64,000 nt of DNA, taken from the NCBI GenBank assembly GCA_963772935.1, contig CAVYZK010000007.1, positions 620,001 through 684,000 on the forward strand, written 5' to 3'. Of this stretch, positions 27,944 to 38,046 are shown piece by piece. Position numbers and translations under genes: made by a program. The first letter of the stretch is position 1. Each line of letters opens with the position of its first letter. The notes under the pieces are model-generated. The model did not search any database, was not told where the DNA came from, and was given only the letters and a program-made list of their open reading frames with translations. The stretch is from JANNNF01 sp963772935. Lineage in GTDB: Bacteria; Pseudomonadota; Alphaproteobacteria; Rhodobacterales; Rhodobacteraceae.

Positions 27944-28437
27944 AGCCCTCGGACATCGTCGTCACCCGCACACATGCCCGTTTTCTGAACCGCCGTTTCC
28001 CCTGCTCCATCGGGCGTGGCGGCCTGACCACCCGGAAACGCGAGGGGGATGGCGCGACGCCAATTGGAACCCATGGCATCGTGGGCATGCTGTACCGCCC
28101 CGACCGGATGGCAAAACCTGCGGATTGGGCGAAGCCGTTTGGCCCGGTGGACCTGTGGTCGGATGACCCGCGCGACCCCGACTACAACCTGATGGTCCGC
28201 GCGCCACACCCGTTCCGCCATGAACGGCTGACGAGGGCTGACCCGCAATATGACCTGATCCTGATCACCGACTGGAACTGGCCGCAATCAGTGCCGGGGT
28301 GGGGGTCGGCGATTTTCATGCACACATGGCGCAGCCCGCATCACCCGACTGCTGGCTGTGTGGCCTTTGCCGCCGTTGATCTGAAATGGATTGCCGCCCG
28401 CATTCGACATGACACCCGGCTGATCGTGCTGCCCTGA
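27940..28437 (+). CDS. L,D-transpeptidase (YkuD) family protein
   Basis: 165 residues consisting of a YkuD catalytic domain: TRKREGDGATPIGTHGI near residues 31-47 and the active-site motif IFMHTWRSPHHPTAGCVAF near 125-143 with histidine and cysteine in place. No signal peptide is visible, so export is unclear. Such enzymes form or remodel 3-3 peptidoglycan cross-links or attach lipoprotein. GTG start overlaps the ribA stop, implying coupling to riboflavin synthesis by position only. Confidence 0.87.
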   Translation: MKPSDIVVTRTHARFLNRRFPCSIGRGGLTTRKREGDGATPIGTHGIVGMLYRPDRMAKPADWAKPFGPVDLWSDDPRDPDYNLMVRAPHPFRHERLTRADPQYDLILITDWNWPQSVPGWGSAIFMHTWRSPHHPTAGCVAFAAVDLKWIAARIRHDTRLIVLP

Positions 28438-28494
28438 AACCCCTTTCCAAAACGCTTTGGCCCGCATAATCTGACCCAAATACGGGGGGAAGCC

Positions 28495-30372
28495 ATGGCC
28501 AAAACGCTGCTCAACGCGGATGACCAGATATTCGATCTGCGGCTGGCACGGTCTGCCCCCGATCTTTGGCCGATGCTCGACGCGCTGTACGGCCACCGCG
28601 CCGACTATGCCGATTTCTGCAAATCCTTGCTGAAAACCCTGCGCAAGGGTTGGGCCGACCGCGCGCCAGACCTGAAACTGCTCGACCTGAAGCGCGATCT
28701 GGAGCCTGACTGGTTTCAACGCCCCGATATGGCGGGCTATGTGTTCTATATCGACCGCTTCAATGACACCCTGCAAGGTGTTTTGGACCGGCTGGATTAT
28801 CTGACCGACCTTGGCATCACCTATGTCCATTTCATGCCCTGCCTGAAACCCCGCCCGGGTGACAGCGACGGCGGCTATTCGGTGATGGATTACCGCCAGA
28901 TCAACCCGGCTTTCGGCACGATGGAGGATTTTGAGGCCGTCACCGCCGCCCTGCGCGCACGGGGGATTTCGGTCTGTATTGACCTGGTGCTGAACCATAC
29001 CGCCAAGGAACACGCCTGGGCCAAGAAGGCGGCCAAGGGCGATGCTGCCCATCAGGACATGTACCTGATGTACGACACGCCCGACCTGCCCGACCGCTAC
29101 TCCCAAACGCTGGTTGAGGTGTTCCCCGACAACGCGCCCGGCAATTTCACCCACTACCCCGCCTTTGGCAAATGGGTCTGGACCACGTTCAACGAACACC
29201 AGTGGGATCTGAACTGGGCAAACCCGGCGGTTTTCCTCGAAATCACCGCCATCATGCTGCATCTGGCGAACCGGGGGGTGGATGTGCTGCGGCTGGATGC
29301 GGTGGCCTTCATGTGGAAACGCATGGGCACGCGCTGCCAGTCAGAACCCGAGGTGCATATGCTGCTGCAAGCCCTGCGCGCCTGTTCCCGCATCGCCACC
29401 CCCGCCGTGATCCATCTGGAGGAGGCGATTGTCGCCCCCGCCGAAATGCTGCCCTACCTTGGGCGCGGGCGGCATGACGGGCGCGAGGGGAACCTTGCCT
29501 ATCACAATTCCCTGATGGTGCAGTTCTGGTCCTCGCTCGCCACCCGCGATACGCGGCTGATGACGCATGTGCTGGCCACCCACTTCCCCGACCGGCTGAC
29601 CAATGCGACCTATGCCACCTACATTCGCTGCCACGACGATATCGGCTGGGCCATCACGGATGAGGACGCTACCGCCCTGGGCGCATCGGGCCACGGGCAC
29701 CGGATGTTCCTGTCGGATTTCTACGAGGGCATCTTTCCCGGCAGTTTTGCCAAGGGCGCGCTGTTTCAGGTGAACGAGGCGACGGGCGACAAGCGCATCT
29801 CCGGCAGTTTTGCCAGCCTTGCGGGGCTGGAAACCGCGACCGACGCCACGCAGGTCGAGGCGGCCGTGCAGCGCATTCTGATGGGCCATGCGCTGATCGC
29901 GTCGTTTGGCGGTATCCCCTTGATCTATATGGGCGATGAACTGGCGCTGACCAACGACCATGGCTATCTGGATGTGCCGGACCATGCACATGACAGCCGC
30001 TGGATTCACCGGCCCCGGATGGATTGGGCGCGGGCGGATGCGCGGCACAATGGGCTGACGCCATCGTCACAGGTGTTTCTGGGCGTGCAGCACATTCTGG
30101 CCCGTCGCCGTGACACTCCGGCCCTGCATGCGGCCCATCCGCTGCGCGTGGTGGAAACCGACATGCCCGGCGTCTTTGCCTTTGTGCATGCGGCCCCGAC
30201 CGGGCCGCTGCTGTGCGTGTTCAACTTCACCGAAAGCTGGACCCACCTGCCCGAAGGTTTTGCCCGCGCCCAGGGCATCAACCGGATGTATGACGCCCTG
30301 TCGGATCGCATGGTGCAAACCTACGACGGCCGTATCCCGTTGCCACCCTATGCGCGGGTCTGGCTGACGTAA
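28495..30372 (+). CDS. Amylosucrase-like GH13 glycoside hydrolase
   Basis: 625 residues, the size of amylosucrase. Order of motifs: SDGGYSVMDYR near 124-134, CIDLVLNHTAKEH near 161-173, nucleophile D268 in VLRLDAVAF, acid/base E310 in HLEEAIVAP and transition-state stabiliser in CHDDIGW near 380. This pattern is the GH13_4 subfamily, which transfers glucose from sucrose to alpha-glucan or isomerises sucrose. No sucrose transporter or glycogen gene is adjacent, so the substrate is inferred. ATG at 28495 follows GGGGGAAGCC. Confidence 0.87.
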   Translation: MAKTLLNADDQIFDLRLARSAPDLWPMLDALYGHRADYADFCKSLLKTLRKGWADRAPDLKLLDLKRDLEPDWFQRPDMAGYVFYIDRFNDTLQGVLDRLDYLTDLGITYVHFMPCLKPRPGDSDGGYSVMDYRQINPAFGTMEDFEAVTAALRARGISVCIDLVLNHTAKEHAWAKKAAKGDAAHQDMYLMYDTPDLPDRYSQTLVEVFPDNAPGNFTHYPAFGKWVWTTFNEHQWDLNWANPAVFLEITAIMLHLANRGVDVLRLDAVAFMWKRMGTRCQSEPEVHMLLQALRACSRIATPAVIHLEEAIVAPAEMLPYLGRGRHDGREGNLAYHNSLMVQFWSSLATRDTRLMTHVLATHFPDRLTNATYATYIRCHDDIGWAITDEDATALGASGHGHRMFLSDFYEGIFPGSFAKGALFQVNEATGDKRISGSFASLAGLETATDATQVEAAVQRILMGHALIASFGGIPLIYMGDELALTNDHGYLDVPDHAHDSRWIHRPRMDWARADARHNGLTPSSQVFLGVQHILARRRDTPALHAAHPLRVVETDMPGVFAFVHAAPTGPLLCVFNFTESWTHLPEGFARAQGINRMYDALSDRMVQTYDGRIPLPPYARVWLT

Positions 30373-30381
30373 CAGCAGGCG

Positions 30382-31035
30382 TTACGCATAGCTCCGCGCG
30401 CCAAACAGGGCGCTGCCGACACGGATGTGGGTCGCGCCATGGGCAATTGCGGCTTCAAAATCACTGCTCATGCCCATCGACAGGCCTGCAAGCCCATTGC
30501 GCGTGGCCATTTCGGCCAGCATGGCAAAATGCGGAGTGGGGTCTTGCCCATCAGGCGGGATGCACATCAGACCGAGCGGGGCGAGGTCCATGCCCCGGCA
30601 CGCCGCGACGAAGGCATCCAGATCGGCGGGCAGCACGCCTGCCTTCTGTGGCTCTATCCCCGTGTTGACCTGCACGAACAGATCGGGGCAAGTGCCGCGC
30701 GTTTGGGCCAGCTTGGCCAGCTTTTCGGCCAATGATGCGCGGTCAACGGTGTGGATGGCATCGAACAGGTCCATCGCCAGCTTGGCCTTGTTGGTTTGCA
30801 GCGGGCCGATCATGTGTACCGCAACCGGGCCGAACTGATTGCGAAAGCCGGGCCACTTGCCGGCGGCTTCCTGCACGTAATTTTCGCCGAAAAGGCGGTG
30901 GCCTTCGGTCAGCACGGCTGTGACCCGGGCATCAGGCTGCACCTTGGATACGGCAATCAGATGCACAGACCCGGGGCTGCGGCCTGCGGCACGTTCGGCA
31001 GCGGCGATGCGGGTGGTGATTTCGGTCAGCGACAT
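30382..31035 (-). CDS. YggS/PLPBP family PLP-binding protein
   Basis: 217 residues, single-domain PLP barrel that maintains PLP and amino-acid balance rather than acting as an enzyme. The PLP lysine is in LIAVSKVQPD (about K33). HMIGPLQTNKAK near 75-86, VNTGIEPQKAG near 125-135 and GMSSDFEAAIAHGATHIRVG near the end are diagnostic. ATG at 31035 follows GGAGAGG. Convergent to the amylosucrase gene with a 9 bp gap. Confidence 0.93.
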   Translation of the reverse strand: MSLTEITTRIAAAERAAGRSPGSVHLIAVSKVQPDARVTAVLTEGHRLFGENYVQEAAGKWPGFRNQFGPVAVHMIGPLQTNKAKLAMDLFDAIHTVDRASLAEKLAKLAQTRGTCPDLFVQVNTGIEPQKAGVLPADLDAFVAACRGMDLAPLGLMCIPPDGQDPTPHFAMLAEMATRNGLAGLSMGMSSDFEAAIAHGATHIRVGSALFGARSYA

Positions 31036-31100
31036 TGGCCTCTCCTTCATGACCGCCAGATCGTCATACCGGGGCGGAAAAGAAAAGGGCGCATCAAATG

Positions 31101-31127
31101 AAAAGAGCGGGCCAAGGCCCGCTCTTT
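31101..31127 (-). terminator. Rho-independent terminator of the porin gene
   Basis: AAAGAGCGGGCC (31102-31113) pairs with GGCCCGCTCTTT (31116-31127). On the minus strand the stem ends in TTTT. It lies 22 bases beyond the porin stop. The stem is long and symmetric. Confidence 0.85.
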
Positions 31128-31149
31128 CCGCAATCGTTTGATCGTCAGA

Positions 31150-32143
31150 TCAGAACGAGAACTTCACGCCGATGTCACCGATGGTGTCACGGGTGTACGA
31201 ACGCTGGATCGAACCAGCCAGAGTCGCGCCGCCGAGGTCGTAGTCAGCGCCGATACCGTAGGCGGTGCTGCTGTTGCCAACAACGTCGCCGCCGCTGCCG
31301 TACACGCCGCGGACCAGCGATGGTGCCGTCGTTGCTCGACACGTAAGCACGGGCAGTGATCGCACCGAAGGTGTAGTTACCATACAGCACAACGGTTTTG
31401 CCGTTGTCGCCAGCGGCTGCGCCGTTGGTGTCGCCGTTGTCCATGAAGCTCAGGCCAACAGTGCCGACGTCCGAGAACTTGTAAGCGCCGCCGATGAAGT
31501 ACACGTCATTGTTGTCAATGAACGCTGCGTTCTGAGCAGCAGCAGCAGCCACGGTGAACTGACCGGTGGTGTAGTCAGCCGAGATGCTCGATTCGATTTC
31601 GCCGGTAGCAGCCAAGGAAGAGGTCTGGTCCGGGTCAACAGCCGACACGCGGACGTTGAACGAGTCGATTGCGTAGGAGAAGAAGATACCTACACGATTA
31701 GGAGTTGCGAAGTACGGGCCGGACGAGAACGACGCGTAGTTGCCGCCAGCAGCGTACGGGGTGCCGAAGGACTGGCCGATGTAGCCCATCTCGGGATCGT
31801 ACATCAGAGCAACCGAGTCGTAAGCGGTGTCAACGTTGCCGACCTGCAGGGTCATGCCGTTGTACTTTGCGAACACTTGAGCTGCGCTCAGGCCAGCGCC
31901 GCCAGTACCTTCGGTGTTCTGCAGACGGATACGACCACCGAAGGTCACGCCCGACTCGGACTCAACCGAAGCGTCGATGTTCACGCGCAGACGGTAGGAG
32001 ATCGAAGTTTTCGAAGTGCCCGGACCCACGATGGAGTTATCATAGACCAAACCGAAACGGCCCGAACCCGACAGGGTCACTTCAGCAGCGGCAACGCCAG
32101 CGGTCGCAACCAGCAGAGCGGTAGAAAGAAGAATCTTTTTCAT
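31150..32143 (-). CDS. Outer-membrane porin, frame broken near 31318
   Basis: About 330 residues. Signal peptide MKKILLSTALLVATAGVAAA cleaved before EVTLSGSGRFGLVYD; the mature chain is a Rhodobacter-type trimeric general porin, ending in the aromatic IGVKFSF that outer-membrane proteins need for assembly. A +1 slip near 31318 separates VSSNDGTI from LVRGVYGSGGDV; both sides are porin-like. Of the ATGATG pair, 32143 is preferred since GAGGG lies 5 bases upstream. Codon use is more regular than in neighbours, as expected of a highly expressed gene. Confidence 0.9.
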
Positions 32144-32278
32144 CATTTCCCTCGTGTATCAAAGGTGCTGCCCAACTCGGGGGACTCCGAACTGGGTATG
32201 ACGCTATTTCACCCTTTGACCGTGTGATTGCAATGTGATCCCGCCCCGCTGGCCCAAGAACGAAGTTGATGGTGCAGC

Positions 32279-32318
32279 TTTGCCACAGTGATCGCGGCGG
32301 GCCGGATAAAGTGGCAAA
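32279..32318. promoter_or_regulatory. Dyad TTTGCCAC...GTGGCAAA between porin and DUF3576
   Basis: TTTGCCAC (32279-32286) and GTGGCAAA (32311-32318) are perfect 8-base arms with 24 bases between, so their centres are 32 bp apart, about three helical turns. It is about 135 bp upstream of the porin start and 97 bp upstream of DUF3576. Operator function is an inference. Confidence 0.4.
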
Positions 32319-32414
32319 GCCCTGCCAAGGCTGCACCTTCCATATACAGCAAAAAGCCTTGGCACGCCCCAAGGCCTAAGCTAGACAGCAAAGATATTGC
32401 ATGTGAGGGACCGG

Positions 32415-32948
32415 ATGATCATTGCTCGGGTTGCGCGGTTTGCCCTGATTGGCGGCCTGTCATTGTCACTTGCAGCGTGTGGCGGGTTTGGCGGCGGCAG
32501 TCTGTTTGGCGGGCGCAAGGCCCCGCGTCCGGAAAATGTGCCAGACCCCAGCGTGCTTGCAGCGCAGGAACGGGCAGCGGGCCGTGATGGCGACCGCAAC
32601 CAGAACTCGATCTGGGATCTGTTTTCCAACGCGCCCGATCCCAATACCGCTGTCGAGGTCAACAAATACCTCTGGCAGGCCTCGATGGAGGTGCTGAACT
32701 TCCTGCCCATCGAATCGGTGGACCCGTTCACCGGCGTTATCGTGACCGGCTATGGCACCCCGCCCGGGTCGGGCAAGGCCTACCGCGCCACGATTTATGT
32801 GCAAGATCCGGCGCTGGATGCCCGCAGCCTGAAGGTTGCGCTGCAATCGCGTGGCGGTGGGGCGGTATCCACCGAAACCGCCCGCGCTGTTGAGGACGCG
32901 ATCCTGACCCGCGCCCGCCAGTTGCGCATCCGCGACAGCAAACTTTAA
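32415..32948 (+). CDS. DUF3576 family lipoprotein
   Basis: 177 residues. Signal peptide with lipobox LSLAAC (Cys about residue 22), a glycine-rich stretch, then a conserved globular part with QNSIWDLFSNAPDPNTAVEV and DPFTGVIVTGYGTPPG. This family is found upstream of leuS in Rhodobacterales; function unknown, outer-membrane location likely. ATG at 32415 has GAGGGA 5 bases upstream. Confidence 0.87.
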   Translation: MIIARVARFALIGGLSLSLAACGGFGGGSLFGGRKAPRPENVPDPSVLAAQERAAGRDGDRNQNSIWDLFSNAPDPNTAVEVNKYLWQASMEVLNFLPIESVDPFTGVIVTGYGTPPGSGKAYRATIYVQDPALDARSLKVALQSRGGGAVSTETARAVEDAILTRARQLRIRDSKL

Positions 32949-32960
32949 GGGTTGCACTTT

Positions 32961-33021
32961 GGGCCGGCCCCGGGGTTCCACCCCGGACCCCGGAGTATTT
33001 CCGAAAGAGCAATTGCTTGTG
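32961..33021 (+). repeat. Intergenic repeat, copy 2 (CCGGAGTATTT type)
   Basis: Contains CCCGGACCCCGGAGTATTT, then CCGAAAGAGCAATTGC. It matches the minus-strand element at 9504-9550 in order and spacing. It starts 13 bases after the DUF3576 stop. The GGGGTTCCACCCC part can also fold as a small hairpin. Confidence 0.65.
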
Positions 33022-33085
33022 GGCGGTGCTGGACCCGGCGCTTTGCTTTGTGTAACTCCGGCTGCACAGAACAAAGAGGCCGGAC

Positions 33086-35638
33086 ATGTCGCGCTATGAC
33101 CCCAAGCTGATCGAACCGAAATGGCAAGCCGCCTGGGATGCCGCCGGGGCCTTCACCGCGCGGCGCGATCCGGCCAAGCCCAAGTATTATGTGCTGGAAA
33201 TGTTTCCCTACCCGTCGGGGCGCATCCACATGGGTCATGTGCGCAACTATACCATGGGCGACGTGGTGGCGCGGTATAAGGCGTCTTGCGGGTTTTCCGT
33301 GTCTTGCACCCGATGGGCTGGGATGCCTTCGGGATGCCCGCCGAAAATGCGGCGATGGAGCGCGGCGGGCACCCGAAGGACTGGACCTATTCCAACATCG
33401 CCGACATGCGCGCGCAGATGCTGCCCTTGGGGTTGTCCATCGACTGGACCCGCGAATTTGCGACCTGCGACCCGGAGTATTACGGCCAGCAACAGAGCGA
33501 TGTTCATCGACATGATGGCGGCGGGGCTGGTGTACCGCAAGGCAGCGGTGGTGAACTGGGATCCGGTCGATATGACCGTGCTGGCCAATGAACAGGTGAT
33601 CGACGGCAAGGGCTGGCGGTCAAACGCACCCGTGGAACGGCGAGAGCTGACGCAGTGGTTCTTCAAGATCAGCGATTATTCGGGTGAATTGCTGGCGGCA
33701 CTGGATGGGTTGAAGGACTGGCCCGAAAAGGTGCGCCTGATGCAGGCCAACTGGATCGGCCAATCGCGGGGCCTTGCAGTTTGCGTTCACCACCACCGGC
33801 GCACCCGATGGGTTTGACCGGCTGGAGGTGTACACCACCCGGCCCGACACATTGCTGGGCGCGTCGTTTGCGGCAATCTCGCCGGATCATCCCTTGGCCA
33901 AACATCTGGAACGGCACGACCCTGCGGTGGCCGAATTTGTGGCGGAATGTCGCCGGGTTGGAACCAGTGCCGAGGCGCTGGAGACGGCGGAAAAGAAGGG
34001 CATGGATACCGGCATCCGCGTGCTGCATCCGTTTGATAACGCTGTGGAACTGCCGGTCTATATCGCCAATTTCATTCTGATGGATTACGGCACTGGGGCG
34101 ATTTTCGGTTGCCCCGCGCATGACGCACGCGACTTTGAGTTTGCCACCAAATACGGGCTGCCGATCACGTCGGTGTTCGTGGCCGAAGATGCGGAAGACG
34201 CGCCCCCTGACCGAAGCCTTCGTTCCGATGAAATCCGAACGCGTCCGCTATATCCGCGGCTTTGCGGGTGCAGATGTGCAGACGGGTGAGGAGGCGGTGG
34301 CCGCCGCGATTGCCCTGTGCGAAGCAAACGGTGTCGGCCACGGTGTCACCAACTACCGCCTGCGCGACTGGGGAATTTCCCGCCAGCGCTACTGGGGCTG
34401 CCCGATTCCCGTGGTGCATTGCGACGCGTGCGGTGTGGTGCCGGAGGCCAAGGAAAACCTGCCGGTTGAGCTGCCCTATGACGTGACCTTCGACATTCCC
34501 GGCAACCCGCTGGACCGCCACCTGACCTGGCGGCAGTGCACCTGCCCGAAATGTGGGGCACCGGCGCGGCGTGAAACGGACACCATGGACACGTTCATGG
34601 ACAGTTCCTGGTACTACGCCCGCTTCACCTCGCCCCATGCTGTGACGCCGACCGATGCCGACGACGCCGCCTATTGGATGAACGTCGATCAATACATCGG
34701 CGGGATTGAGCATGCGATTCTGCACCTGCTGTATTCGCGGTTCTTCGCCCGCGCGATGCGGGTGACCGGGCATTTGCCCGCGTCTGCGATCGAGCCGTTC
34801 AATGCGCTGTTCACGCAGGGGATGGTGACGCATGAGATTTACAAGACGACTGACGCCAACGGTCGGCCTGTGTATCATCTGCCTGAGGATGTGACCGACG
34901 GGCGGCTGGCGGATGGTACGGTGGTGGACATCATCCCTTCGGCCAAAATGTCGAAATCCAAGAAGAACGTCGTCGATCCGATGAATATCATCGCGGCTTT
35001 CGGTGCGGATACTGCCCGTTGGTTCGTGCTGTCCGACTCCCCGCCTGAGCGGGACGTGGAATGGACAGCGTCAGGGGCCGAGGCATCGTACAAACACCTC
35101 GCCCGCGTCTGGACCCTCTGTGCCCGCATCGGCGAAATGCCCGCCGATCATGCAGGTATCGGCGACGATGACCTGCTGCGCGCCACGGCCCGTGCGGTGG
35201 CCGAGGTGACCGTGGCGATTGACGGCTTCGCCTTCAACAAGGCTATCGCCAAGCTGTATGAGTTCACCAACACGCTGTCGAAGGCCAACGCCTCCACCCC
35301 CACGATGAAGCACGCCATCCGCACGCTTGGCGCAACTGATGCAGCCGATGACGCCGCATATCGCCGAATCGATCTGGACTTATCAGGGCGGCGCGGGCCT
35401 GTGTGCCCAAGCCGCATGGCCGGTGGCGGACCCCGCGCTGCTGGTGCAAGATACAGTGATCCTGCCGATCCAGATCAACGGCAAGCGCCGGGCCGAAATC
35501 TCTGTTCCCGCCGATATGGCGGCAGCAGAGGTTGAAAAGATTGCGCTCGCCAATGAGGATGTGATCAAGTTCCTTGCAGGTCAGCCTGTGAAGAAGCTGA
35601 TCGTCGTGCCGGGGCGTATCGTCAATGTCGTCGTTTAA
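33086..35638 (+). CDS. leuS: Leucyl-tRNA synthetase, at least five frame breaks
   Basis: Class I enzyme charging tRNA-Leu. The whole gene is present, about 850 residues once frames are joined: PYPSGRIHMGHVRNYTMGDV (HIGH region) near residues 43-62, LHPMGWDAFGMPAENAA, the editing domain with TTRPDTLLGASF, DSSWYYARF, and KMSKSKKN for the KMSKS loop. Breaks fall near 33295 (net -1), 33497, 33771, 34206 (an extra C in a C run) and 35332 (each net +1). In an essential single-copy gene this argues strongly for sequence errors. GAGGCCGGAC precedes the ATG. The 3' end overlaps lptE by 14 bp. Confidence 0.93.
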
Positions 35639-36110
35639 CCGCCGTCACCTGCTGCTGTTGCCCGCCATTCTGGCGGCCTGCACCTTCACGCCCGCCTATG
35701 CGCCCGGGGGACCTGCGACCAAACTGCTCAATCAGGTGCGGGTCGATGATCCGTCTGACAAGAACGCCTTCGATCTGGTCGAACGGCTGGAGGAACGGTT
35801 GGGCCGCCCGCAGGCCGCGCAGTACGCGCTCGCCTATACCATCCGCACCGATCCGGTAGGGGTGGGCATCACCAGCGACAGTGCCATCACCCGCTATAAC
35901 CTGACCGGGGCGATTGATTGGACCCTGTCGGATATCACCACCGGCGCACGACTGTCGGGCGGCACAGTGAACAGCTTTACCTCTTACACTGCCACCGGAT
36001 CGACCGTTGCGGGGCTGGCGGCCGAGGAAGACGCGGCTTATCGCCTGATGCGCTTGTTAGCCGACCAGATCGTGACCCGCCTGATCGCCACATCGGCCAG
36101 CTTTCCATGA
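35625..36110 (+). CDS. lptE: LPS-assembly lipoprotein LptE
   Basis: 161 residues. Signal peptide with lipobox ILAAC (Cys about 19), then TFTPAYAPGG, typical of alphaproteobacterial LptE, the plug lipoprotein of the LptD outer-membrane LPS translocon. Ends in a helical AAYRLMRLLADQIVTRL. Position between leuS and holA is conserved across proteobacteria. Overlaps both neighbours (14 bp and 4 bp), so the three are one operon. Confidence 0.9.
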   Translation: MSSFNRRHLLLLPAILAACTFTPAYAPGGPATKLLNQVRVDDPSDKNAFDLVERLEERLGRPQAAQYALAYTIRTDPVGVGITSDSAITRYNLTGAIDWTLSDITTGARLSGGTVNSFTSYTATGSTVAGLAAEEDAAYRLMRLLADQIVTRLIATSASFP

Positions 36111-37120
36111 TCCTGAAAGGGGTCGAGGCCACCCGGTATTTTGCCAAGCCAGATCCCGCCAAGACCGGCCTGCTGATCTTTGGCGCAGACCCTATGCGCG
36201 TGGCCACACGCCGCGCCCAAGTGATTGCCGCCCTGATCGGCCCGGATGGGGCGGCAGAGATGCGCCTGACCCGGATTTCGGCGGGCGAGTTGCGCAAAGA
36301 CGGCAGCCTGCTGCTGGACGCGATCAAATCTCCCGGGTTTTTCCCCGGCCCGCGTGTGGCGTTTGTTGAAGATGCGACTGATGGGCTGGTGCCAACGATC
36401 CTGATCGCGCTGAAAGACTGGCGCCCCGGCGATGCAACAATCATCGTGACGGGGGGGAACCTGACCGCGAAATCCACGCTGAAAACGCTGTTTGAGAAAC
36501 ACCCGTCGGCGTTTTGCGCGGGCCTGTATGACGAACCGCCCAGCCGTGAGGAAATTGAGGACTCGCTAAAAACCGCAGGCCTGACCCAGATCGACCCTGC
36601 CGCCATGGCTGACCTTAACACCCTTGCCCGCAGTCTGGACCCAGGCGATTTCCGGCAAACGATTGAAAAAATTGGGCTCTATAAATGGGGTGACGCGACG
36701 CCCCTGATGCCCGCCGATGTGGCTGCCATGGCCCCGGCGACGATTGAGGCGGAAGTGGACGATCTGATTCACGCTGCCGCCGACAACAACGCCGCCGCCA
36801 TTGGCCCTCTGGTGCGCCGTCTGGAAGGGCAGGGGATGGCTCCTGTCACGGTCTGCATTTCCGCCCTGCGCCATTTCAAGGCTCTGCACATCGCCGCCTG
36901 TGATAGTGGTGGCGTTTCTGCGGGTCTGATGAAAGCGCGGGTGTTCGGCCCAAGGCGTGATCAGATGCAGCGGCAGGCGGGCAACTGGGGCCGGCCGTCG
37001 CTGGAAACCGCACTTGGCCTGCTGGTTGAAACCGACCTGACCCTGCGCTCCACCTCTCGTGCCCCCGGTATGGCGCTGATGGAACGCGCGCTGATCCGTC
37101 TTGCGATGATGAAAAGGTAA
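36107..37120 (+). CDS. holA: DNA polymerase III subunit delta
   Basis: 337 residues. Clamp-loader subunit that opens the beta sliding clamp. Starts MILKGVEATRYFAKPD; LLIFGADPMRV matches the family's early strand-turn, and ALRHFKALHIAA lies in the C-terminal collar region. ATG at 36107 overlaps the lptE stop. The frame is open upstream of it but carries lptE in another frame. Confidence 0.9.
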   Translation: MILKGVEATRYFAKPDPAKTGLLIFGADPMRVATRRAQVIAALIGPDGAAEMRLTRISAGELRKDGSLLLDAIKSPGFFPGPRVAFVEDATDGLVPTILIALKDWRPGDATIIVTGGNLTAKSTLKTLFEKHPSAFCAGLYDEPPSREEIEDSLKTAGLTQIDPAAMADLNTLARSLDPGDFRQTIEKIGLYKWGDATPLMPADVAAMAPATIEAEVDDLIHAAADNNAAAIGPLVRRLEGQGMAPVTVCISALRHFKALHIAACDSGGVSAGLMKARVFGPRRDQMQRQAGNWGRPSLETALGLLVETDLTLRSTSRAPGMALMERALIRLAMMKR

Positions 37121-37126
37121 GTTGCG

Positions 37127-37711
37127 ATGTATACCGTGATCGGCACCCCCCGCACCCGCACCCTGCGCGTTTTGTGGCTGCTGGAGGAGATGGGCCTGCC
37201 CTACACCCACCACCCCGCCGCCCCCCACGCGCCCGAGGTTCTGGCCCATAACCCCAGTGGCAAGGTGCCTATTTTGCTGACGGATGACGTGACAATCACC
37301 AATTCTACCGCGATCCTGACCTACCTTGCCGATCACCACGCCCAATTCACCGCGCCACCCGGCACCCTTGCCCGCGCACAGCAAGACAGCCTGACCCAGT
37401 TCCTGCTGGACGAAATCGAAGGCCCGATCTGGATGGCCGCCCGCCACAGTTTCATCCTACCGCCGGAACAGCGGCTGGCAGAGATCAAACCCTCGCTGAA
37501 ATGGGAATATGCCCGCGGCCTGACGCGCCTTGCCGACCGTCTGCAAGGCCCGTTCCTGATGGGAGATACCCCCACCATCCCGGATTTCATCGCCACCCAT
37601 TGCCTGCTTTGGTCCGAGCGGTCGAAATTTCCCGCTGCCGAAGGCCAGCTTGCCGACTACCAATCCCGCATGACCGCCCGCCCCGCCCTTGCCCGCGCGA
37701 TGGCCCTGTGA
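37127..37711 (+). CDS. Glutathione S-transferase family protein
   Basis: 194 residues. Thioredoxin-like N-terminal half with NPSGKVPILL and TNSTAILTYLAD (the cis-proline and glutathione-binding SxAI motif near 63-66), then an all-helical C-terminal half with GDTPTIPDFIATHCLLW. Likely a cytosolic conjugating or reductase-type GST; substrate unknown. Starts 6 bp after holA and its stop overlaps the next start by 1 bp. Confidence 0.88.
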   Translation: MYTVIGTPRTRTLRVLWLLEEMGLPYTHHPAAPHAPEVLAHNPSGKVPILLTDDVTITNSTAILTYLADHHAQFTAPPGTLARAQQDSLTQFLLDEIEGPIWMAARHSFILPPEQRLAEIKPSLKWEYARGLTRLADRLQGPFLMGDTPTIPDFIATHCLLWSERSKFPAAEGQLADYQSRMTARPALARAMAL

Positions 37712-38046
37712 TGCCCGCCGCGCTGACCCCGATTGAGGCGTTCCTCGCCCCCTTGGCCAAACTGGCGCTCAAACAGCCCGAGATTGAAGGTCTGGTGTTC
37801 TGGGGCGACGCAAACGGATGGGATGCGAGCCCGACCGAGGCGCTGGAATCCGAGGAAATCGCCTTCTATGCCGAAGGCCTGCTGCTGGAAGGCTTTCGCA
37901 TGGTGTGGGAGATTGCCGCCATGGCCGAAACCCCCACCGACCCCGACCATATCCGCCTGCTGTTCTGGCAAGACACTGCCCCCCCAGTCCCCGCCCCACC
38001 CCCCGCTTGGGTCACAATCACCCGCGCCGAATGGACCTCGAAATGA
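37711..38046 (+). CDS. Unknown 111-residue protein
   Basis: Starts MPAALTPIEAFLAPLAKLAL and contains VFWGDANGWDASP and a C-terminal PAPPPAWVTITRAEW. No signal peptide or membrane helix. I do not recognise it. It is joined to GST (1 bp overlap) and to the GAF-domain gene (4 bp overlap), so translation is coupled and it is probably real. Confidence 0.65.
   Translation: MPAALTPIEAFLAPLAKLALKQPEIEGLVFWGDANGWDASPTEALESEEIAFYAEGLLLEGFRMVWEIAAMAETPTDPDHIRLLFWQDTAPPVPAPPPAWVTITRAEWTSK

Noticed and set aside
33086..35638. Programmed frameshifting in leuS
   Set aside because: No slippery heptamer with downstream structure at the breaks, there are five of them, and four are simple net +1 changes; errors explain this better.
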